Made by a program: the position numbers and the translations under genes. Below are positions 26,857-36,240 of a stretch of DNA of 64,000 nucleotides, piece after piece. The stretch comes from Niallia sp. FSL W8-0635. GTDB taxonomy: Bacteria > Bacillota > Bacilli > Bacillales > Cytobacillaceae. The stretch is from positions 1,156,501 through 1,220,500 of the forward strand of contig NZ_JBBOYD010000001.1 of assembly GCF_038007965.1 (NCBI RefSeq), given 5' to 3'. Every line of letters starts with the position of its first letter. Within the stretch, counting starts at the first letter, position 1. Under the pieces are notes generated by a model. That model ran no database searches. It was not told the origin of the DNA and saw only the letters and a program-made list of their open reading frames with translations.

Positions 26857-27009
26857 TTATTCTAATCCTCCATGAGATTGGCTTTCATTTGACATTTTAT
26901 AGCTCTCAGCTTCCGCATATGTCATATGATAAGGGATACGTTCGGAATGCTTAGATACGGAGTCTACTCCTTGTTGCACAAAGCGTTTCGATTTATTTCG
27001 TTTTCCCAT
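26857..27009 (-). CDS. Small protein upstream of the DUF3813-like gene
   Basis: 50 codons, opening GKRNKSKRFVQQGVDS and ending SHGGLE. A CGGAGGG site lies about 8 bases before the ATG at 27009. The stop is one base before the next gene. The product is hydrophilic, with a basic first third. I do not recognise a family. Confidence 0.65.
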   Translation of the reverse strand: MGKRNKSKRFVQQGVDSVSKHSERIPYHMTYAEAESYKMSNESQSHGGLE

Positions 27010-27146
27010 TCATGATCCCTCCGAGTGTTAGAGTATAATTGGAAAGACAAAGAAGCGTATCATTTTCCTTTGAAACAGTAAATTACTGCTTCATTGATAG
27101 TATGAACGAAATGGCAGGGTTTAATGACGGTAAAGTTACCCAACTG

Positions 27147-27965
27147 TTAAAGGGCACGAAGATTTAAAGCTTCATTTAAATAAATGGCAATTCCGTCCTC
27201 TTCATTGGATAAAGTAATGTCATTGGCAAGCGATTTTAACTCATCTATTCCATTGCCCATCGCTACACCTTTACCAGCATACTCAATCATTTCAAAATCA
27301 TTGTCTTCATCCCCAAATGCGATAATATTTTTTTGAGGGATTTGATAATAATCAGAAACTTTTTGAAGTCCAACTGCTTTATTAATTCCAGATTTAACAA
27401 TTTCAATAACATGAAATGGATCTGCCCAACGTCGATGATCAATTAAATCTGCATGGACTTCAGATAAATGCTTGCGGATTGCAGGAACGTGCTCTTCTTC
27501 CGCGTGAATTAGGATAGAAGTTGGTGCTGCTTCTAAAAATTCCAGTAGATTTCCGATTGTGACTTTTGGATTACCTAAGGAAAAAATATCGATTAATTTT
27601 TCATCGTGATAATGATAGTAAACATCATCTATTACTTCCGCAATTATATTATGAAAAGGATAGTCATTGCATGCAGCGACAATATCACGGGCTGTTTTAA
27701 TATCAAGGGGTGAATGATAAAAACCCCAACTTGTATCCTTTGGATGATGAATAAAAGCTCCGTTAAAGTTAACGATAGGAGTATGTAAATCTAGTTCATG
27801 ATAAATTGCTTCGCTTGCGCGGAATGGTCTCCCAGTTGCAATCATCACTTCATGCCCATCTGCTATCGCCTTTTGAATGACTTTTTTTGTAAGGGGAGAA
27901 ATAGTTTTATTATCTTTTAATAAGGTCCCGTCAAGGTCTAAGGCAATTAGGTGTTTTTCTGTCAT
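27147..27965 (-). CDS. yitU: Cof-type HAD hydrolase (YitU)
   Basis: 272-residue HAD phosphatase. Motif I is LDLDGTLL with nucleophile Asp near residue 10, motif II is ATGRP near 43, and motifs III/IV end in GDEDNDFEMIEYAG. A C2B cap lies between. B. subtilis YitU dephosphorylates a riboflavin precursor, so a flavin role is possible. AAAGGAG precedes the ATG. Order yitU-yitV-yitW is conserved, with yitV divergent. Confidence 0.9.
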   Translation of the reverse strand: MTEKHLIALDLDGTLLKDNKTISPLTKKVIQKAIADGHEVMIATGRPFRASEAIYHELDLHTPIVNFNGAFIHHPKDTSWGFYHSPLDIKTARDIVAACNDYPFHNIIAEVIDDVYYHYHDEKLIDIFSLGNPKVTIGNLLEFLEAAPTSILIHAEEEHVPAIRKHLSEVHADLIDHRRWADPFHVIEIVKSGINKAVGLQKVSDYYQIPQKNIIAFGDEDNDFEMIEYAGKGVAMGNGIDELKSLANDITLSNEEDGIAIYLNEALNLRAL

Positions 27966-28215
27966 AGTGTCTCCTTTAGTGTCAGTATAGTAATTTTAAT
28001 TTCCATCATTGAGAGGGCGTAATTTTCGAAAAAAATGCCACTTCATGTTACACTTACTAATACATATAGAATATTATTACACTTTATTCGTTAATTCTAC
28101 TTTTAGCTTGTTAAGTTATGTAAAATCAATGAAATAGAAGATATACTTCCTTTCTATTATTTACACTTTATTTTACATGAATCATTTATTTTTTCCAAAA
28201 AAGGAGGGTCGAGGG

Positions 28216-28995
28216 ATGATTCTGGTTGAAAAACTACATATTGAAGAAATTCCTGTTTTGCATATTGTAAAAAAAGACCACTATGATCAAAAAAGACCAT
28301 ATATTCAATTTACACATGGATTCACAAGTGCAAAGGAGCACAATCTCCATTTTGCCTATCACTTAGCAGAGAAGGGATTTCGTGTAGTTCTACCTGATTG
28401 TATGTATCACGGGGAAAGAGAACAAGGATTGACTGCTATGGAATTAAATCTTCATTTCTGGAATATAGTAATGAAAACGATTGATGAAATGGAAGAGATA
28501 AAAAATTATTTTAGCAAGAAAAATCTTATCGATGAACATCATATTGGTATTGTTGGAACAAGTATGGGTGGGATTGTTACATTAGGTGCATTAAGAAAAT
28601 ATCCTTGGATTAACACAGCAGTAAGCTTAATGGGAATGCCATATTATGAGAAATTTGCTCATTATACCATTTCTGAAGTGAAAAAAAGAGGATATGAGCT
28701 CCCACTTAGCGACAGTGAAATCGAAGCACTCATTATGCAATTAGAAGAGCTAGACCTAAGTAAAGCACCTGAGAAATTGCAGCATAGACCACTTATGTTT
28801 TGGCATGGAAAAAAGGATGAAGTCGTACCTTATGCCTATTCTCATCAGTTCTATGAGCATATAAAGCCTTTGTATGACGAAGTACCAGATCGACTAGTAT
28901 ACCTTTCGGAAGAAAATACAGGTCATAAAGTAAGTAGAAGTGCTATGCTTAAAACAGTGGAATGGTTTGAAAAACATTTAGCTGCTGGATTGTAA
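28216..28995 (+). CDS. yitV: Alpha/beta hydrolase, YitV-like esterase
   Basis: 259 residues. FTHGFTSAKEHNL forms the oxyanion region near residue 32, GTSMGG near 115 carries the nucleophile serine, and KKDEVVP and NTGHK supply Asp and His. The ATG at 28216 follows GGAGGG; the upstream ATG at 28177 would place that site within the gene. Length agrees with B. subtilis YitV. Substrate unknown. Confidence 0.87.
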   Translation: MILVEKLHIEEIPVLHIVKKDHYDQKRPYIQFTHGFTSAKEHNLHFAYHLAEKGFRVVLPDCMYHGEREQGLTAMELNLHFWNIVMKTIDEMEEIKNYFSKKNLIDEHHIGIVGTSMGGIVTLGALRKYPWINTAVSLMGMPYYEKFAHYTISEVKKRGYELPLSDSEIEALIMQLEELDLSKAPEKLQHRPLMFWHGKKDEVVPYAYSHQFYEHIKPLYDEVPDRLVYLSEENTGHKVSRSAMLKTVEWFEKHLAAGL

Positions 28996-29112
28996 AAAAG
29001 AGTGATTCAAATCCTTTTTTTAAATCATCGATATTTGTTATAGTGTAAATATAAAGAACTTCACTTGAGAAAATAATTCTTGAACATAAATTAATTTAAG
29101 GGGTGCCTTAGC

Positions 29113-29421
29113 ATGAATGAAGAATTAAAAGATAGTATAATGGGTGCACTAGAGCTTGTTATTGATCCAGAACTTGGTGTTGATATTGTAAACTTAGGAT
29201 TAGTTTACGATTTGGAGCTCAAAGAAGATGGCTTATTGGAAGTAACAATGACATTAACAGCAATGGGATGTCCACTTGCAGGAGTCATCGTTGATCAAGT
29301 AAAAGCAGCTTTAACGGATATTCCAGAAGTAAAAGAAACAGAAGTCAATATTGTTTGGTCACCTGCTTGGACAAAGGATAGAATGTCCAGATATGCAAAA
29401 ATTGCATTAGGTGTAAGATAA
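29113..29421 (+). CDS. yitW: YitW, MIP18/DUF59 iron-sulfur assembly protein (SufT-like)
   Basis: 102 residues. The DUF59 pattern VIDPELGVDIVNLGLVYDLE and the conserved cysteine in LTAMGCPLAG are visible. Proteins of this group help mature iron-sulfur enzymes. It lies directly before moaA, itself an Fe-S enzyme, but a terminator separates them. AAGGGG precedes the ATG. Confidence 0.9.
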   Translation: MNEELKDSIMGALELVIDPELGVDIVNLGLVYDLELKEDGLLEVTMTLTAMGCPLAGVIVDQVKAALTDIPEVKETEVNIVWSPAWTKDRMSRYAKIALGVR

Positions 29422-29436
29422 GCAGCTATTTTTAAG

Positions 29437-29460
29437 AAGAAGGGAAACCTTCTTTTTTTC
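29437..29460 (+). terminator. Terminator of yitW
   Basis: AAGAAGG at 29437-29443 and CCTTCTT at 29448-29454 are joined by a GAAA tetraloop. A T run follows. Confidence 0.85.
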
Positions 29461-29555
29461 TTTGTTTTTAATATACTGTATATTGCGAAAAATGGTATGA
29501 TAGAAAGATACAAGTGAACTTTTTGTGAATGTTTAGTAAAGGAGTGAGATTGAAT

Positions 29556-30557
29556 ATGAAGGATCAGTTAAATCGACCACTAAGAGATTTACGCATTAGT
29601 GTTATTGATCGCTGTAATTTGCGGTGTCAATATTGTATGCCTAAAGAAATTTTTGGTCCAGATTATCCCTTTCTTCCTCCAAGTGAGTTATTAACGTATG
29701 ACGAGATAGAAAGAATCGCAAAGCTTTTTGTACAATTAGGAGTTGGAAAAATTAGATTGACTGGTGGAGAGCCATTGTTACGAAAGAATTTACCAGTACT
29801 AATTGAAAGACTTGTACAAATAGAAGGTCTTCATGATATTGCATTAACGACAAATGGGATTTTTCTTCCTAAATATGCTAATGACTTAAAGAAGGCTGGT
29901 CTTCAGCGTGTAAATATTAGTCTAGATAGTATCAATGATGAATTATTTGGTGAGATGAACGGAAGAAATGTAGGGGTCACTCCTGTTAAAAGAGGGATAG
30001 AGGCTGCAAAAAAAGCTGGTTTAGGAATTAAAATTAATATGGTAATTAAAAAAGGGATGAATGATTCAGAAATAATTCCAATGGCAACCTATTGTAAAGA
30101 GAATGAACTTGAACTTCGATTTATTGAATATATGGATGTTGGAAGTACGAATGGATGGAAAATGAAGGATGTTATTACAAAGAAAGAAATTTATAGGAAA
30201 TTGCAAGAATCCTTCGAATTAGAGGCAGTAGAGGCTGATTACTTTGGAGAAGTAGCAAAAAAATATAAATACAAGGATTCCAATGTGTTAGTAGGATTTA
30301 TTACATCTGTTTCTGAATCGTTTTGCTCAAGCTGTACAAGAGCAAGGTTATCGGCTAATGGGAATTTATACACATGCCTTTTTAACGGAAATGGCCATAA
30401 TCTTCGTGATTTTATCAGACAAGGGGCAGATGATGCTGCTGTCAATGCTTTTATAAAAACCATTTGGGAAAATCGTAGGGATCGATATTCAGATGAAAGA
30501 ACGGAAGAAACAGCGAAGCAACGAAAAAAAATAGAAATGTCCTATATTGGTGGATGA
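29556..30557 (+). CDS. moaA: GTP 3',8-cyclase MoaA
   Basis: Radical-SAM enzyme for the first step of molybdenum cofactor synthesis, making cyclic dehydro-GTP. 333 residues. C20, C24 and C27 in CNLRCQYC bind the SAM cluster, a second cluster uses [10 protein letters not shown] and a later Cys, and the protein ends in the conserved Gly-Gly tail. The start at 29556 is chosen over a TTG at 29550; both follow AAAGGAG. It lies 40 bases before moeA. Confidence 0.93.
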   Translation: MKDQLNRPLRDLRISVIDRCNLRCQYCMPKEIFGPDYPFLPPSELLTYDEIERIAKLFVQLGVGKIRLTGGEPLLRKNLPVLIERLVQIEGLHDIALTTNGIFLPKYANDLKKAGLQRVNISLDSINDELFGEMNGRNVGVTPVKRGIEAAKKAGLGIKINMVIKKGMNDSEIIPMATYCKENELELRFIEYMDVGSTNGWKMKDVITKKEIYRKLQESFELEAVEADYFGEVAKKYKYKDSNVLVGFITSVSESFCSSCTRARLSANGNLYTCLFNGNGHNLRDFIRQGADDAAVNAFIKTIWENRRDRYSDERTEETAKQRKKIEMSYIGG

Positions 30558-30597
30558 AGTGTAATCCATTAATAAATTCTTTTCAAAGGTGATAAAT

Positions 30598-31869
30598 GTG
30601 GTAGAAAGAAGAACTCCGATATCTGTAAAAGAAGCTATTACTAGAGTAATGCAATTTGAAAAAGAGGGGGAAAAAGAAGAAGTATCCATTTATGAATGTA
30701 ATGGAAGATTTTTAAGTGAAGATATTGTGGCGAATCAAGATGTTCCTTCTTTTGATCGTTCTGCATACGACGGTTTTGCGATTCGTTCTGTCGATGTAAA
30801 AGGAGCAAGCAAGGATAATCCAATTACCCTAGCAATTGTTGATGAAATAGGTGCAGGCCAAGTTTGTCAAAAGCGAATTGGTGAATGTGAAGCGGTTCGA
30901 ATTATGACAGGTGCCATGCTTCCTAGTGAGTGTGATGCAGTAGTAATGTTTGAAGTCGTGAAAGAAGGCAGTGAAAATAATCAGCCCTATATAATAATTG
31001 ATCATGAAGTAGAGAAAGGAAATAATCTTTCTTTTCAGGGGGAAGATGTGAAAAAGGGGAAACTGCTTGTCGGGAAAGGAACAAAAATTAATCCAGGGAT
31101 TATGGCACTACTTGCTACCTTTGGTTATGAGAAAGTGCCTGTCGCTAAAAAGCCGATTGTAGGAATTTTTGCTACTGGAACAGAATTATTAGAAGTAGAT
31201 GAACCATTAGAAAAAGGGAAAATTAGAAACAGTAATGCCTATATGGTAATGGCGCAAATAGAAAGAGCAGGAGCAACTCCTGTCTATTTTGGGAAATTAC
31301 AAGATGTATTTACTGAAAGCTATGAGGCAATGAAAGAAAAGCTTGCATTAGTAGATATTTTAATTACAACAGGTGGGGTATCGGTAGGCGATTATGATTT
31401 ACTTCCAGCCATTTATAAAGAAATGGGAGCTGAAGTGCTTTTTAACAAAGTGGCGATGAGACCTGGAAGTGTAACAACAGTTGTTCATCTAGATGGAAAA
31501 CTTTTATATGGCCTATCAGGAAATCCTTCTGCTTGTTATGTTGGATTTGAAATTTTTGCAAAGCCAATCATTAGAAGATATCTATGTTCTCCTAAACCGC
31601 ATTTACAATCCGCTCCTGCAATATTGGGAGAAGATTTTTTAACAGGGAATGCTTTCACCCGGTTTTTCCGTAGTACAGTTAACCGAGAAGTGGATGGATT
31701 ATTACATACAGTACCAAGTGGAGTGGATAAATCGAATATCGTAACAAGCTTGGCTTTTGCCAATGCTTTAACAATCCTACCAAATAATACGACAGGCTAT
31801 AAAAAGGGAGAAAAGGTAGAAGTACTTTTATTAGAAGAGGAAACTGGATCAGACTGGCCATGGAAATAA
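30598..31869 (+). CDS. moeA: Molybdopterin molybdenumtransferase MoeA
   Basis: Inserts molybdate into adenylated molybdopterin. 423 residues. SFDRSAYDGFAIRS near residue 45 is the family signature, ATGTELLEVDEPLE starts the central domain, and TTGGVSVGDYD and GLSGNP lie in the MoCF-binding domain. The GTG at 30598 is preferred to the GTG at 30589 because of spacing from AAAGG. Only moaA and moeA of the pathway are in the window. Confidence 0.9.
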   Translation: MVERRTPISVKEAITRVMQFEKEGEKEEVSIYECNGRFLSEDIVANQDVPSFDRSAYDGFAIRSVDVKGASKDNPITLAIVDEIGAGQVCQKRIGECEAVRIMTGAMLPSECDAVVMFEVVKEGSENNQPYIIIDHEVEKGNNLSFQGEDVKKGKLLVGKGTKINPGIMALLATFGYEKVPVAKKPIVGIFATGTELLEVDEPLEKGKIRNSNAYMVMAQIERAGATPVYFGKLQDVFTESYEAMKEKLALVDILITTGGVSVGDYDLLPAIYKEMGAEVLFNKVAMRPGSVTTVVHLDGKLLYGLSGNPSACYVGFEIFAKPIIRRYLCSPKPHLQSAPAILGEDFLTGNAFTRFFRSTVNREVDGLLHTVPSGVDKSNIVTSLAFANALTILPNNTTGYKKGEKVEVLLLEEETGSDWPWK

Positions 31870-31918
31870 CGATGGACATTTAGATTAGTCATTTTTTTCC
31901 TTCAAAGGAGGTGAATGG

Positions 31919-32647
31919 ATGGAATTTAAGCAAATAAAACCAAAAAAGATTTACGAGGAAGTAGCGGATGCATTGTATGACGCAATTAAAAAGGGCAAAT
32001 TTAAGCCTGGAGAAAAATTGGCGTCTGTTCAACAATTGGCTGAAACATTTCAGGTTAGCCGCTCGGCCATTAGGGAAGCATTAACTGCTTTAAAGGCAAA
32101 GGGATTAATTGATATGAAGCAAGGCGAAGGAACTTTTGTGAAAGCGTATCATCCAGAGGAAGTAGTGTTTTCTTTTCCACAGGCTGTTCTTATGAATAAG
32201 AAGGATGTTATGAACTTGTTAGAAGTAAGAAGAATGATTGAAACAGGAACTGCAAAAGCTGCTTCAAGAAATCGAACGGAGCAGGACTTAATAGGAATGA
32301 AAGCAGCGCTAGAAAAGATGCAAAGTGCAAATGGAGGAGAGGAGCTAGGAGAGACTGCGGATTTGGAATTTCATCTTGCTGTAGCTAAAGCAACGAATAA
32401 TGCATTGCTTGTAAATCTATTGATGAATGTATCCGAACTAATGCAAGAAACAATGAAAGAAACGAGAAGAATTTGGCTATATTCTAGGCAGACAACGATG
32501 GCTCAGCTTTATAATGAACATTTGCTCATCTACCAGGCGATTTTCCATCAAGAGGAAGAAAAAGCAGTTAGTGCGATGCATCAGCATCTAGAAAAGGTAG
32601 AGAGTATTTTAATTAAATATTTTGCGAAAGAGGAGAAGGGGACATAA
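31919..32647 (+). CDS. lutR: LutR, FadR-type GntR transcription regulator of lactate use
   Basis: 242-residue repressor. Residues 10-78 are a winged helix (QTFQVSRSAIREALTALKAKG region) and residues about 95-235 a helical FCD ligand domain. B. subtilis LutR represses lutABC and is relieved by L-lactate. It lies directly upstream of lutABC in the same direction. AAAGGAGGTG precedes the ATG with 6-base spacing. A palindrome matching the GntR operator style overlaps the start of the lutA transcript. Confidence 0.88.
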   Translation: MEFKQIKPKKIYEEVADALYDAIKKGKFKPGEKLASVQQLAETFQVSRSAIREALTALKAKGLIDMKQGEGTFVKAYHPEEVVFSFPQAVLMNKKDVMNLLEVRRMIETGTAKAASRNRTEQDLIGMKAALEKMQSANGGEELGETADLEFHLAVAKATNNALLVNLLMNVSELMQETMKETRRIWLYSRQTTMAQLYNEHLLIYQAIFHQEEEKAVSAMHQHLEKVESILIKYFAKEEKGT

Positions 32648-32721
32648 AGAATAGCAGAGAAAAGGCTATTTTATCATGTTCGTTCGTATTCATTCATACA
32701 AATTAATAGAATTATATAATT

Positions 32722-32750
32722 TTGAAACCGCTTAATATGTGTTTTATTAA
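32722..32750 (+). promoter_or_regulatory. Putative sigma-A promoter of lutABC
   Basis: TTGAAA at 32722-32727 and TATTAA at 32745-32750 are separated by 17 bases, between lutR and lutA. Confidence 0.65.
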
Positions 32751-32763
32751 GTCATCAGATGAC
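32751..32763. promoter_or_regulatory. Candidate LutR operator
   Basis: GTCATC-A-GATGAC is a perfect odd-length palindrome immediately downstream of the -10 box. FadR-type GntR proteins use short palindromes of this size. The position would block transcription start. The link to LutR is inference. Confidence 0.6.
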
Positions 32764-32860
32764 CTGTTCATTAGAGTGTTTATTTGGATTTTGAAAATTA
32801 ATAGAAGCATGCTCTTCCTAGGAAAAAGGATAGTCAATGAATAGAAAATGGGGGATTAGA

Positions 32861-33580
32861 ATGAAAGTGACATTGTTTGCTACCTGTCTTGTCGATATGT
32901 TTCAAAGTGATGTTGGGAAGGCAACGGTTGAATTATTGGAAAGATTAGGCTGTGAAATAGATTTTCCGACAACACAAATATGCTGTGGGCAGCCCTCCTA
33001 TAATAGTGGCTATGTAAAGGAAACAAAAGAAGCAATGAAAACAATGATGAATGCCTTTCAGGATGCAGAATTTATTGTATGTCCTTCTGGGTCTTGTGCC
33101 TATATGTTTCATGAATATCAACATATTTTTAAAGGGGATCCTGTGTGGGAGCCAATTGCCAAAGAACTTGCCACAAAAACATTTGAATTAACGCAATTTA
33201 TTGTCGATGTCTTAAAGATAGAAGATGTAGGGGCAACTTTCCACGGAAGGGTTACCTACCACACATCCTGTCATATGACGAGATTGCTAGGGGTGAAGGA
33301 TGCTCCTATTAAGCTTTTAAAAAATGTTCGAGGGGTAGATTATACCGAATTACCATTAAAGGAGAATTGCTGCGGATTTGGCGGGACTTTTTCGGTGAAA
33401 ATGGGGCAAATTTCAGAACAGATGGTGGATGAGAAGGTAGCTTGTGTAGAATCAACTAATGCTGAATATGTTGTTAGTGCAGATGCAGGCTGTCTGATGA
33501 ATATTGGAGGAAGAATGGATCGAAAGGGCAAACCAATAAAAGCTTTACATATAGCAGAGGTATTAAATAGTCGAGCATAA
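32861..33580 (+). CDS. lutA: L-lactate oxidation iron-sulfur protein LutA
   Basis: 239 residues, the usual length. It has two CCG domains: the first with CLVDMF and ICCGQP, the second with [20 protein letters not shown] and ADAGCL, which bind an Fe-S cluster like the heterodisulfide reductase subunit. It forms the LutABC L-lactate dehydrogenase. The ATG at 32861 follows GGGGGATT; an ATG at 32837 lacks a good site. LutB follows after 16 bases. Confidence 0.92.
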   Translation: MKVTLFATCLVDMFQSDVGKATVELLERLGCEIDFPTTQICCGQPSYNSGYVKETKEAMKTMMNAFQDAEFIVCPSGSCAYMFHEYQHIFKGDPVWEPIAKELATKTFELTQFIVDVLKIEDVGATFHGRVTYHTSCHMTRLLGVKDAPIKLLKNVRGVDYTELPLKENCCGFGGTFSVKMGQISEQMVDEKVACVESTNAEYVVSADAGCLMNIGGRMDRKGKPIKALHIAEVLNSRA

Positions 33581-33596
33581 CAGGGGGATGAAAAGT

Positions 33597-35024
33597 ATGT
33601 CGATGAAAACAAGCTCACAAAAATTTAAGGATAGAGTGTCAACAGAACTGGACAACGAATTTATGCGAGGTGCCGTATCAAAAGCACAGCAAACCATTCA
33701 AACAAGAAAAAATAATGTTACAGAGGCGATGGGAAATTGGGAGGAATGGCGATCCCATGGAGAAGAAATTCGCCAGCATGTATTAGAAAATCTAGATTAC
33801 TATTTATTCGAACTAAGTGAACAGGTAGCAAAGCGTGGAGGTCATGTCTTTTTTGCGAAAACAGCTGAAGAGGCAAGTGATTATATTGAACAAATAGCTG
33901 TTGAAAAAAAGGTAAAAAAAGTTGTAAAAGCAAAATCGATGGTAACAGAAGAAATCTCCTTAAACAAAAAGTTAGAGGAGGCTGGATGTGAGGTCATTGA
34001 AACGGATTTAGGAGAATATATTTTGCAGGTGGATGATCATGATCCCCCTTCCCATATTGTTGTTCCAGCATTGCATAAAAACAAAGAACAAATCCGTGAC
34101 GTATTTACGAAAAAATTAAATTATACCAATACGGAAAAGCCAGAAGAATTAGCATGGCATGCAAGACAGGTCCTTCGAAATGAGTACCTAACAGCGGATA
34201 TGGGGATTACAGGCTGCAATTTTGCTGTGGCAGAAACAGGATCGATTACGCTCGTAACGAATGAAGGAAATGCAGATTTAGTCGCAGCTCTTCCAAAAAC
34301 ACAAGTCGTCGTGATGGGAATGGAGCGCATAGTCCCTACTTTTGCTGAAATGGAAGTATTGGTTGGAATGCTAACGAGAAGTGCTGTTGGTCAAAAATTA
34401 ACTAGCTATGTAACAGCGTTGACTGGTCCAAGAGAAGATGGCGATGTGGACGGGCCTGACGACTTTCATTTAGTGATTGTGGATAATGGTCGATCAGATA
34501 TTCTTGGCGGAGAGTTCCAATCTGTCTTGCAATGCATACGTTGTGCAGCATGTGTCAATGTTTGTCCTGTATACAGACATGTTGGTGGGCATTCCTATGG
34601 TTCCATTTATTCTGGACCAATTGGGGCAGTTCTTTCTCCGTTGTTAGGTGGCTATGAAGAGTACAAGGAGCTACCATATGCTTCCACTCTATGTGGGGCA
34701 TGTACAGATGCATGTCCAGTTAAAATTCCACTACATGAACTGTTGCATAAGCATAGACAAGTAATTGTGGAAAAGGAAGGGAAAGCGCCGATCTCTGAAA
34801 AAATGATATTTAAAGCTTTTGGTATCGGAGCAGCTTCACCAAAACTATATAATATTGGCTCTAGAATTGCTCCTGCAGTGACGAAACCATTAGTAAAAGG
34901 AGATAAAATTACGAAAGGAGTAGGAATGTTAAAGGAATGGACAGATATTCGAGATCTTCCTGCACCAAATAAAGAGAGATTTCGTGATTGGTTCAAGAAT
35001 CGAGAGAAAGGAGAGAAGAAATAA
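33597..35024 (+). CDS. lutB: L-lactate oxidation iron-sulfur protein LutB
   Basis: 475 residues. An LUD domain occupies about 60-300. Two ferredoxin-like cluster motifs follow, [13 protein letters not shown] and [11 protein letters not shown], at about 308-365. It is the electron-transfer core of LutABC. The ATG at 33597 is preferred because GGGGG lies 9 bases before it; the in-frame ATG at 33588 abuts the site. It overlaps lutC by one base. Confidence 0.92.
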   Translation: MSMKTSSQKFKDRVSTELDNEFMRGAVSKAQQTIQTRKNNVTEAMGNWEEWRSHGEEIRQHVLENLDYYLFELSEQVAKRGGHVFFAKTAEEASDYIEQIAVEKKVKKVVKAKSMVTEEISLNKKLEEAGCEVIETDLGEYILQVDDHDPPSHIVVPALHKNKEQIRDVFTKKLNYTNTEKPEELAWHARQVLRNEYLTADMGITGCNFAVAETGSITLVTNEGNADLVAALPKTQVVVMGMERIVPTFAEMEVLVGMLTRSAVGQKLTSYVTALTGPREDGDVDGPDDFHLVIVDNGRSDILGGEFQSVLQCIRCAACVNVCPVYRHVGGHSYGSIYSGPIGAVLSPLLGGYEEYKELPYASTLCGACTDACPVKIPLHELLHKHRQVIVEKEGKAPISEKMIFKAFGIGAASPKLYNIGSRIAPAVTKPLVKGDKITKGVGMLKEWTDIRDLPAPNKERFRDWFKNREKGEKK

Positions 35025-35740
35025 TGAAGGGAACTATTCAGAACAGAGAGGCTTTCCTTGATACTATTGCCACTAGAATGGGTAGAAAAAGAAAAACAAA
35101 GCTAGAAAAACCACAATGGGCTTATCATCCACAAGAAGAAGTACTTAAAGAGGCATCGAAGGATGAACTGGTTGAGGTTTTAAAATCGCAATGTACACTA
35201 ATTCATACAGATTTGATTATTACTTCTCAAAAGGAACTCACCGATACACTGCATCAATTAATCAAACAGTATGGTGGAGGTAATATTGTTACTTGGAAGG
35301 ATACACGATATCAACAATATGGACTTGATGAGCTATTTAAGGTAGTGCTACCCCATGAAGATACGAAGGTATTTGAGTGGGATGCTTCATTAGGGAAAGA
35401 AAATATCGCAAAGGCAGAGCAGGCGAATATTGGAATTACCATAAGTGAAATTACGTTAGCAGAATCCGGTACTGTTGTTGTCTATAGCGGAAAGGATCGG
35501 GGGAGAACAGTAAGCTTTTTACCTATAAATAGTATTGTTATCGTTCCAAAAAGTTCTATTGTTCCACGGATGACGCAAGCCGCAAAAATCTTACGAGATA
35601 AAGTACAAAACGGAGAAGTACTTCCATCTTGTATTAACTATATTACAGGACCAAGTAACTCTGCTGATATTGAAATGGATTTAGTTGTCGGTGTCCATGG
35701 TCCAGTGAAAGCTACGTATATACTGGTAGAAGATTTATAG
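35024..35740 (+). CDS. lutC: L-lactate oxidation protein LutC
   Basis: 238 residues with an LUD domain (about 60-236), lacking clusters. GITISEITLAESGTVVV and GPSNSADIEMDLV are the conserved LUD segments. The ATG at 35024 overlaps the lutB stop (TAATG) after GGAGAGAAG, giving translational coupling. It completes the operon; no lactate permease gene is nearby. Confidence 0.92.
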   Translation: MKGTIQNREAFLDTIATRMGRKRKTKLEKPQWAYHPQEEVLKEASKDELVEVLKSQCTLIHTDLIITSQKELTDTLHQLIKQYGGGNIVTWKDTRYQQYGLDELFKVVLPHEDTKVFEWDASLGKENIAKAEQANIGITISEITLAESGTVVVYSGKDRGRTVSFLPINSIVIVPKSSIVPRMTQAAKILRDKVQNGEVLPSCINYITGPSNSADIEMDLVVGVHGPVKATYILVEDL

Positions 35741-35813
35741 ATGAGCTATTTGTGAAAATTTCTGACACCCCTAGATAAATACCTCATATGATGTTGATGT
35801 TGAAAGAAGAATT

Positions 35814-35858
35814 CTCTATCTTTATGGATTAAAATAGAATTTTTCCGTAAAGATAGAG
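35814..35858. other. Hairpin downstream of lutC
   Basis: CTCTATCTTTA at 35814-35824 pairs exactly with TAAAGATAGAG at 35848-35858. No T run follows, so this may be an unusual terminator or a stabilising 3' structure. Confidence 0.45.
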
Positions 35859-35898
35859 GATTAAAGGTTTTCTTGAGAAAGCATGATGGCATGAAAAG

Positions 35899-36020
35899 AA
35901 CAGATATGATCCAAACCCAAGGATATATGATCCAAAATAAACAGATATGATCCAAACCCAAGGATATATAATCCAAAATAAACAGATATGATCCAAACCC
36001 AACCATATATAATCCAAACA
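35899..36020. repeat. 41-bp tandem repeat, three copies
   Basis: Units start at 35899, 35940 and 35981 with an exact 41-base period. Copies 1 and 2 differ at one base and copy 3 at a few. Each unit contains two half-units built on ATATGATCCAAA or ATATAATCCAAA. Confidence 0.85.
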
Positions 36021-36138
36021 GCTTTCCACAATCATCAACCAAAATCCTTTCAACACAAACCACCAATGTAAATTCATCATCCTATTACCTTGTTTATTAT
36101 CAGAAAAATAAGAATACTACCACTTTTATGAAAAAGTG

Positions 36139-36167
36139 TTGATTTTATGTGCAGTAGTTTTTATAAT
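36139..36167 (+). promoter_or_regulatory. Putative sigma-A promoter of the arginine operon
   Basis: TTGATT at 36139-36144 and a perfect TATAAT at 36162-36167 are separated by 17 bases. The argC start is 74 bases further on. Confidence 0.75.
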
Positions 36168-36199
36168 AAGAGAATCCTAGATTAATAATTATAAATAAA

Positions 36200-36217
36200 A
36201 ATGATTAAATATACATT
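36200..36217. promoter_or_regulatory. Candidate ARG box (AhrC/ArgR operator)
   Basis: AATGATTAAATATACATT matches 16 of 18 positions of the Bacillus ARG-box pattern WNTGAATWWWWATTCANW, with symmetric mismatches. It lies in the leader about 30 bases past the expected transcript start. A weaker 14/18 match overlaps the -35 at 36127-36144, and another lies before carA at 40513-40530. Confidence 0.5.
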
Positions 36218-36240
36218 CGTTCAATCGAAAGGAGGAAGTT

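Larger units (their letters stand above)
35741..36240. other. Intergenic stretch between lutC and argC
   Basis: 500 bases without a supported gene. It holds a perfect hairpin (35814-35858), a 41-bp tandem repeat (35899-36020), the arg promoter and a candidate ARG box. The reverse strand stays open across the repeat because the unit has no stop, but there is no ribosome site, so I do not call a gene. Confidence 0.6.

Noticed and set aside
35746-36080. Two reverse-strand frames across the 41-bp repeats
   Set aside because: They are open only because the repeat unit has no stop. Repeated aromatic-rich residues and no ribosome site indicate no real gene.
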